NCBI GenBank assembly: GCA_016946835.1
Contig: JACVTC010000045.1
Span: 466,501 to 530,500 of the forward strand
DNA from: Neocallimastix lanati (nom. inval.)
Taxonomy: Eukaryota > Neocallimastigomycota > Neocallimastigomycetes > Neocallimastigales > Neocallimastigaceae
Reading direction: 5' to 3'
DNA: 64,000 nt
Shown: positions 58,043 through 64,000 of the stretch, one piece after another
How positions within the stretch are numbered: position 1 is the first letter of the stretch
Layout of the letters: each line of letters starts with the position of its first letter
Notes under the pieces: generated by a model
Told to the model about the DNA's origin: nothing
The model's database searches: none
What the model saw: only the letters and a program-made list of their open reading frames with translations
Program-made: the position numbers and the translations under genes

Positions 58043-60059
58043 ATTATTATTATTATTTTCAATATTATTATTACAATTATTATTTCTAATTTTATTATTA
58101 CTATTATTTATATTATTATTATTGATAAAATTTTTATTATTTGTATTATTTTTATTGAATATAATTATTATTTTTTATGTTATTATTATTAATATTATTA
58201 TTGTTTATATTATTATGACTATTTGAATTATTATTAATGAAATTATTGTTATGGTTATTATTATTGATATTTTCATTTTTATTATTACTATTATTGTTAC
58301 AGTGATTATTATTTCTTTGTTTTTTGTTATATTTTCTTTTATTCTTAGAATTATTTTTATTGATTATATCTTCCTATATAATTTGTATATTTGTATTATT
58401 TAATATTGGTGAATTATTTAAAATGTTTTCTGAATTAAAAGTTCATTAAAATCTGGATAATCAATTTTATTTAATCTTTGTTGAATATTATGATAAATGT
58501 TATATGTATTGGTATCGTATGTAATTTTATTATAATATGTATTATATGTATTATCTCCCCTGATTTAGTGATCCGGAATAAAATTTGAAATTTCAGATGA
58601 GCATTCTTTAAGATAACTGTTTCCAGGTTTGAATTCGAAAAGGGCATCAGATCTATATATTATTATTTTATTTGTAATAATATCTAAAATTTTGTAAGCT
58701 GATGGGTTTTCAGAGTATACTAGAAAAATTCCTGGTTTAGTATTGTTATCGAATTTAGATCTAAAGATTTTAGGAATAAAGAAATAAATTTTGCATCCAA
58801 ATACTTTAGTATTTGAGTATTTGACCTATGTTTTGTTAATTATTTCATAAGGTATTTTCATATTTATTCCTTTTGTGGAATGCGTTATGTATATAGTTAG
58901 CCGTAGATGTAGCATTTTCCCAAAATTTGTAACTAATTTTAGAGTCATCTAGTATTGCTTTGGCGGAATTAATTAGGGTGCCATTGAAGCGTTCCACCCT
59001 TCCATTTTGTTGTGGGTTATATGGTAAAGTTAGTTAATGTTTAATACAGTAAGATTTAAAGAATAAATTAAAATTATTATTGAAAAATTCTGTACCATTA
59101 TCCGTTCGAATATATATAATTCTAGGATAATACTTATTTTTAATACTTAAAAACCAATTGTAAAATGAGTTAAAGGAGTCACTTTTAGATTTTAAAAACA
59201 AAGTCCATCCATATTGTGAATAGTCATCGAGGATTGTAAAAAGATATTTGTTACCATAAAGCGATTCAGGAAGAGGACCAATCAAGTCCATGTGATATAA
59301 TTCTAATATATGTTTCGACTTATTTATTGCTTGCTTATATGGTTTATTTTTAAGTTTTGAAATCATACAAATTGAGCATTGATTAATTGGTGTATTAAGT
59401 TTTAATAATTTGTTTTTAATATGACTAATATCAAAATGACATAATCTTCTATGCCATAAATTTAATCTCTTTGCTGCATTTAGTGTAGTGAAATTTATTT
59501 CTAAATTATTATGTTGATTGTTATTATTATTGAGATTTATTTTATTATTGGAAAACCAAATTTTAAATGTATTAGTCTTGGTAGCAGTGATGTTAACTAT
59601 TCTTTTATTGTTGCTATTGTAAATGATTGCATATGATTTATTATTTGAATTATTAAAAACAATTTTGTAATTTTCTTTTAGTAATTTGCATATGGATATT
59701 AAATTTTTATTGATTGCTGGAGAGTAGTATACCTCATTAAGTATTATTTCATTGTTGTTTACATACCTCTTAAATTTTCCTTTATGGACAGCTGTAATTA
59801 TTTTTCCATTAGCTAGATTAATTTCTTCATTACATTTTTTTATGTCTATTAGAAGATTAAGATTGCTTGTGATATTGATTGAAGCACCGGAGTCCAAAAT
59901 CCAACATGAAAGAAAGTTTTTGTCACTATCTTCATTTAAAAATTCTTTTTCAACGTTACAGTAATTTAATTCAATATTATTTTCTCTATTATAATCTTTA
60001 GTAAAGGCATCTGCGTATATTGTGCCATAATTATTTGAAGAGGCATCATTAATGTTCAC
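58043..60059 (-). pseudogene. Copia protease and integrase (part of pol)
   Basis: The open part (60059-59034) follows gag in the -1 frame. It contains the aspartic protease motif WILDSGAS (about residues 53-60), pre-integrase zinc residues (WHRRLCH...CSIC) and the integrase core (HMDLIGPLPE...LDDYSQYGW...RTDNGTEFF). A TAA at about 59034 interrupts it, but homology continues: LTLPYNPQQNGR, ERFNGTLINSAKAILDD, KFWENATSTANYIHNAF, SAYKILDIITNKII and KPGNSYLK. Below 58440 it becomes an Asn-rich linker, into which the nested element inserted. The protein is truncated and presumably inactive. Confidence 0.9.
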
Positions 60060-61033
60060 ATAATTAAAGAAAATTTTCTTTTGTTTTTAGTTCTTTTATT
60101 AAATTTATTTTTGTTTTGATTTTTATATAAATTATTTTTTCTAAATTTACATTTATAGTAGTAATGTCCTCTTCTTCCACAATAGTTACATCTTCCACTA
60201 CCCCTTTTGAGGCTTTTTCTTTTACCTTTATTTCTATTATTGTTTCGATAATTCTTACTCTTTATTGTTTCAGCATTGAAGAGAACATTATTGTTGTTTT
60301 CCTGGATGGAATATTTTTCTTTTAAATTAGATAAAACGATATTAGGGATGATTTCCTTAACATAGGAGCAGCATGATTCCCAACTCTTATGTTGAAAGAC
60401 GTTTATCCACCTTTGATTATCGGGTAAGCTTCTATTTAGAATGCCGATTTTTGTATTTATACTAAGGTCATTGTCAATTTTCTCAAGTTCGTCTATTAAA
60501 TTTTGCAAATTGGCAATGAATATATTTATATCGGTCTTGGTGTCAAACTTCATTGTTTCAATTTTGTTTTGGATTTCGATTTTTCTTCTTTCCTTGCTTT
60601 TGGTAAACGATTCTTGGAAGATGTTCCAAATTTGAAAAGCGGTCTTTTCATTTCCATTTATTAGTTTTCGTGTTTGTTCTCCAAGCCCATTTATGATAAT
60701 CCATTTGGCCGTGATGTCGTTAGTTATATCAATGTTTTTAGTGTTCTTTTCATAAACTAACGAACTATCAAATTGATCCTCCGGGTAATCTGTTAATTCT
60801 TCTCTTATATCTCTCTTTCTTAACTTCTTTACAATTGGATGAAGGACATATTTGGTTAATTTATTTATTGTTAGCAAATACAGAATTTTTCTTCTCCAAC
60901 CAGGGTAGTTTTCTGTATTTAGTTCAGTAATTTGGTTGAAATTTTCGGAATAATTAAAGGTTATTCCGTTATGTGTAATATCTTCTCCGGTGAGGTTGAT
61001 GACTTGTTCTTGGTTTCTTCTTCTTCCAGCCAT
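60056..61033 (-). CDS. gag: Copia Gag-like protein
   Basis: Intact 325-codon frame starting MAGRRRNQEQ at 61033. It builds the virus-like particle that packages element RNA. The central part has the copia Gag pattern (LNTENYPGWRRKILYLLTIN, AKWIIINGLGEQTRKLIN, TAFQIWNIFQESF, LQNLIDELEKID). The basic C-terminus has one CCHC zinc knuckle, CNYCGRRGHYYYKC. It overlaps the pol frame by 4 bases and pol is in the -1 frame. No classical slippery heptamer in the right phase is visible at the overlap, so a simple indel is as likely as programmed frameshifting. The frame itself is undamaged, unlike pol. Confidence 0.85.
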   Translation of the reverse strand: MAGRRRNQEQVINLTGEDITHNGITFNYSENFNQITELNTENYPGWRRKILYLLTINKLTKYVLHPIVKKLRKRDIREELTDYPEDQFDSSLVYEKNTKNIDITNDITAKWIIINGLGEQTRKLINGNEKTAFQIWNIFQESFTKSKERRKIEIQNKIETMKFDTKTDINIFIANLQNLIDELEKIDNDLSINTKIGILNRSLPDNQRWINVFQHKSWESCCSYVKEIIPNIVLSNLKEKYSIQENNNNVLFNAETIKSKNYRNNNRNKGKRKSLKRGSGRCNYCGRRGHYYYKCKFRKNNLYKNQNKNKFNKRTKNKRKFSLIM

Positions 61034-61539
61034 TTCGAATACTTTTGAAATCTTAAATTTTTATTATTATTTTAAATTAATTATAACTATTTTTTAATAT
61101 CTCAATTAATAAAAAATATTTTAGTAGTTTTTTTAAAAAAAATATTATAATATTTAATTCTGTTAATTTTTATTAATTTATTAGTATTAATTTGTTATAT
61201 TAAAAATTCTCATTTTAATTTTTACTTAAATTTGATTTCATTAATTTGTTACTATTTTTATCTCATTTAGTATTGTAATATCAAACTTTAATAAATAAGA
61301 CATTTATATTATTTAATTTATTATTAATTTTGATTAAATAAAAGGTGATTATTATTTGATTAGATTTTTAATTTTTTATTCATTGTTTAGTTTTATAATT
61401 TCATTTTAATATATTTGATATATTACATAATGTGATTTATTCAAAATTTTATTTAATATATATAATTAGTTTTTTTATTATTATTTTAATTTATTTATAT
61501 TTTTTATATTAATTTTTTAGTTTCAAATTTATCTAAATA

Positions 61540-61705
61540 CCATCAGTTGACTATTTATTCTAATCTTGATGATACTAGATTTAATTTAATTTAATATTAG
61601 TATCATCAGTTGACTATTTATTTATCATCTTGATGATACTATGTTTTTTTTATTTTTAATATTAATATCATCAGTTGACAATAAATTTTTCATCTTGATG
61701 ATATC
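61540..61705 (-). repeat. Three tandem hairpin repeats near gag
   Basis: Three units of about 55-65 bp, each with ATCATCAGTTGAC, an AT spacer and CTTGATGATA. The outer parts (AGTATCATCA / TGATGATACT) are complementary, so each unit can fold on itself. They lie about 500-670 bp upstream of the gag start. Confidence 0.75.
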
Positions 61706-61831
61706 ATTTTTATTTTATTTTAATAAATGGTAAGTTAGATTTTTATAAATATATATATTATTAATAATATAATTTTTTTTGAAAAAATTATAAATTGTTA
61801 TTAAAATTGATGTATTGGATTAAATATTATT

Positions 61832-62267
61832 GATTAAAGTTTAGCAAAAAAAAAAAAAAAAAAAAAAATAGACCTGCACGTATGGGTACCCATCTCCCAT
61901 ATGGCCATACAGTTATTAATTAACTGTAAGGTGATGAGTTATTGGCATACTGTATCAGCTTCGCCGCTCTGAATCGTCGTTACACACTGCCCGGAGATGC
62001 ATTCCTAACGTTCCTACATATATCTCTAATGACCACGAGCATCAGAACGGAACCATTAACTCCTCCCTAGTGGGTGTAATCATTGGCGATTGGAAATTTT
62101 ACAATCATCAAGATCTATGCTTCAATTCAAAGCGTAGTATCAGGGTTGGGTGAAATAATCATCTGAGGGAAAGCCTTATGGACATCACGTGTGGTCTCAT
62201 GATATCCCAGGATAGAAACCTCATCCGATTATTTGGTGCCATGCCGAGGATTAAAGTTTAGCAAAAA
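61832..62267 (-). mobile_element. GC-rich insertion with 19-bp target duplication and T tail
   Basis: GATTAAAGTTTAGCAAAAA occurs at 61832-61850 and 62249-62267. Between them are an extended A run (to 61868) and about 380 bp of near-balanced base composition (61869-62248). The other arm of the inverted repeat has the uninterrupted empty site at 55817-55835. The long duplication suggests target-primed reverse transcription; on the minus strand the element starts CTCGGCATGGC and ends ...GGTCTA plus a T run. The plus strand holds a hairpin (TACAGTTATTAATTAACTGTA region, 61908-61930). I find no ORF, tRNA, 5S or known SINE similarity by eye. Confidence 0.8.
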
Positions 62268-62437
62268 TAATTAAATTTATATTATTGATTGAATTTAATT
62301 TAATTTTAATTTAATAAATCATTAATTTTATTTTTAATAGATTGATATAATTGGTCATTTTAAAATTATTATAAATTAAAATTTGAAATGTATTAAATAA
62401 AAATATTATAATATATTAAAATTTTATTGATTATAAA

Positions 62438-62477
<40 letters not shown>

Positions 62478-63557
62478 TTTCTCGGATACTTTAATTTTAA
62501 TTTATTTCTTGAACATTATTTGTTAAAATTTTAGTGTAAAACTTTAATTATTAAAATTTCTATTATTATATTTTCTGTGGATTGTTTCTAATTTCAACGT
62601 TAATTATTTGTTAATTTTTCTTAATTGTATTTTATTGTATATTAAAAATTAAATTAATTCATAATATAGGTATATAATATCTTTATATTATTTTGAATTG
62701 TATAATGTAAGAACGGATTTTCTTTGTGAGGATATATTATTTAATATTTAATAATTTTATTATTTTATTAATTATATATTTATTTATATAAAAAATAAAT
62801 TATGTTTATATTATATATTAATACTAATATTAATTTTTATAAATCATTTTTATTTTTCTCTTTTTCAATTAGTTAATTTTTTTATTTTATGTGTTTCATT
62901 AATACTTAGTTAAAGATAGTTATTATTAATTAACTTGAATAAACAGATTATTTGTAATTGATAATTCTTAGTCTTAATAACTTAAAATGACTATTACTTT
63001 AAATTTAAATATTTAAAGCTTCACTAGTTAGATTATTATTTTTATTTTTTTTTCTATTATTTTCAATTTAGTTAATCTAGTTGACAATCATTTTATAGTT
63101 AATTATTTACAACTTAAATAACTAATCAACCATTATTTTATTTTTATTGTTAATCAACCTAGCTAGTTGACAATTATTTTTATTTTATTATCAATTATTC
63201 ACAACTTAGCTAGTTGACATTTATTTTTTATTTTCAATAATTTTCAACTTAGATAGACCAGTTGACTATTATTTTATTTTAATATTTTCTTTTTTTTTAA
63301 TTATAAGTATATGTATTTATATCATTTTTTTATTTTTAGAAAATTAATAATAACTATTACTTATTACAATAAGCATTTTATTTTAAATTTTATATCCTTA
63401 ACATTCTCACAATTGTTCTGTAATATTTTCTTATCGATATTGGTTATTACGTTTTGTTTCTATAATATTTTATATAAATAATGAAAATATATTTTTATTA
63501 GTTTGATTATTAATGATAAAATGATTTTTTATTTTATATAATTCTACTTAGCTTTAT

Positions 63558-63591
63558 TGATAGCTCAACTGAAGAGTTGAGACTCTTAATC
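63558..63591 (-). promoter_or_regulatory. Primer binding site of the copia element
   Basis: Directly after the LTR end the minus strand reads GATTAAGAGTCTCAAC...GAGCTATC, the same half tRNA-Lys complement as at 54501. Confidence 0.75.
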
Positions 63592-63783
63592 TGTGAATAG
63601 TATAAATCTCTTTTTTTTATTATATAAGAATAAAGAATAGTATATGTACAGAATTTTATACTTTTTTATGGCATTTATAGTAATCATAATATGTGGCTTT
63701 TTGTTACTATAGGTCACATATCTTACACTAATATATTAATTTATATAACATTACTATAAATCTTAATATTTTTGTTTCTAACA
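63592..63783 (-). repeat. 5' LTR of the copia element
   Basis: 192 bp, TGTTAGAAAC (63783) to ATTCACA (63592). It lacks a block of about 14-16 bp (TATATTATTTAAAGGAG region) present in the nested LTRs and has several substitutions, so the two elements are different subfamilies. Confidence 0.88.
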
Positions 63784-64000
63784 ATTTAATTTAAATTATA
63801 ATTTAACTTTATTTTAATTCAAACTCAATTAGTAGATTGAGACTCTTAATCTTTTAGACACACTAATATTTATATAATTAAATAATAGTTTAATTTATTT
63901 ATATAATAGATATTATATTATTTATTAATATATTTTTTATGAAAATATAACTGAAGAAAAACGTATTCATTTAGAAAGCTTTTATACATGAATATTATTT
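63784..64000 (-). mobile_element. Remnant of a further LTR element with primer site
   Basis: At about 63825-63852 the minus strand reads GATTAAGAGTCTCAATC...AATTGA, another tRNA-Lys-type primer site, preceded by AT-rich LTR-like DNA that continues to the window end. The copia 5' LTR thus appears to have inserted into the leader of an older related element. Confidence 0.4.

Larger units (their letters stand above)
61034..63557 (-). other. Untranslated leader of the copia element
   Basis: About 2.5 kb between primer site and gag, including the 0.4-kb insertion at 61832-62267. The part from the LTR to about 61725 is shared with the nested element; the rest is unique here. It carries two sets of hairpin-forming tandem repeats (61540-61705 and about 62980-63265). 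No ORF of note. Confidence 0.7.
52981..63783 (-). mobile_element. Ty1/copia LTR retrotransposon, 3'-truncated, with nested insertion
   Basis: Reading on the minus strand: 5' LTR 63783-63592, tRNA-Lys primer site 63591-63558, leader to 61034, gag 61033-60056, protease and integrase 60059 to about 58440, an Asn-rich linker broken by another element (58042-54294), then reverse transcriptase to 52981. The order gag-PR-IN-RT is diagnostic of Ty1/copia. The end is lost: the RT frame reaches MEDWNNVVRILRYLKK at about 52985, and neither RNase H nor a 3' LTR follows. Pol has several nonsense mutations, so the element is dead. Confidence 0.9.

Noticed and set aside
60040-60075. Programmed -1 frameshift between gag and pol
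   Set aside because: The overlap has A and T runs, but no X XXY YYZ heptamer in the gag frame, and pol carries other lesions. An ordinary indel explains it equally well.

Overview
The window looks like genomic DNA of an anaerobic gut fungus (Neocallimastigomycota). Intergenic DNA is extremely AT-rich, with A/T homopolymers of 20-30 bases. Genes are short-intron eukaryotic genes with GT...TAG introns. The left third is one giant cysteine-repeat protein with the layout of the ScaA-type cellulosome scaffoldins known from this phylum. Taxon and gene families were recognised by eye; no database search was possible.

Layout. 1-1.6 kb: AT-rich flank with an old solo LTR. 1.6-19.1 kb (+): ScaA-like scaffoldin of about 5,810 aa once frames are reconciled, with a signal-peptide exon, dozens of aromatic/Cys repeats, a Thr-rich stalk and a C-terminal anchor signal; six frame breaks are packed into 8.28-10.43 kb. 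19.1-27.6 kb: AT-rich DNA with an LTR, a copia integrase relic and a truncated ABCA-type transporter. 27.6-30 kb (-): intact eight-exon UDP-glucose 6-dehydrogenase. 33.1-35.1 kb (-): secretory-pathway GT92-like plus GT8-like double glycosyltransferase. 36.6-42.2 kb: gene graveyard (GDSL esterase, copia integrase and RNase H, a second scaffoldin with its signal exon). 43.2-44.3 kb (+): secretory TupA-like ATP-grasp protein. 47.6-50.5 kb (-): PanP-type PLP decarboxylase split by a solo LTR with perfect target duplications. 53-63.8 kb: a Ty1/copia element on the minus strand with a second, non-autonomous LTR element nested in its pol.

The most informative part is 53-63.8 kb. The nested element (54294-58042) has 207-bp LTRs differing at one base. 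It shares LTR, primer site and about 1.45 kb of leader with the host copia element, but carries degraded pieces of cellular genes instead of gag-pol. Both use a primer site complementary to the 5' half of a lysine tRNA, read up to the anticodon loop. One copy of the shared leader holds a GC-rich 0.4-kb insertion of unknown origin with a 19-bp target duplication; the other copy is the matching empty site.

Functionally, the scaffoldin (extracellular enzyme assembly) sits near sugar-nucleotide and glycan genes (UGDH, GT92/GT8, TupA-like). The TupA-like and PanP-like proteins resemble bacterial families, in keeping with the gene transfer from rumen bacteria known in these fungi. I see no sign of co-regulation.
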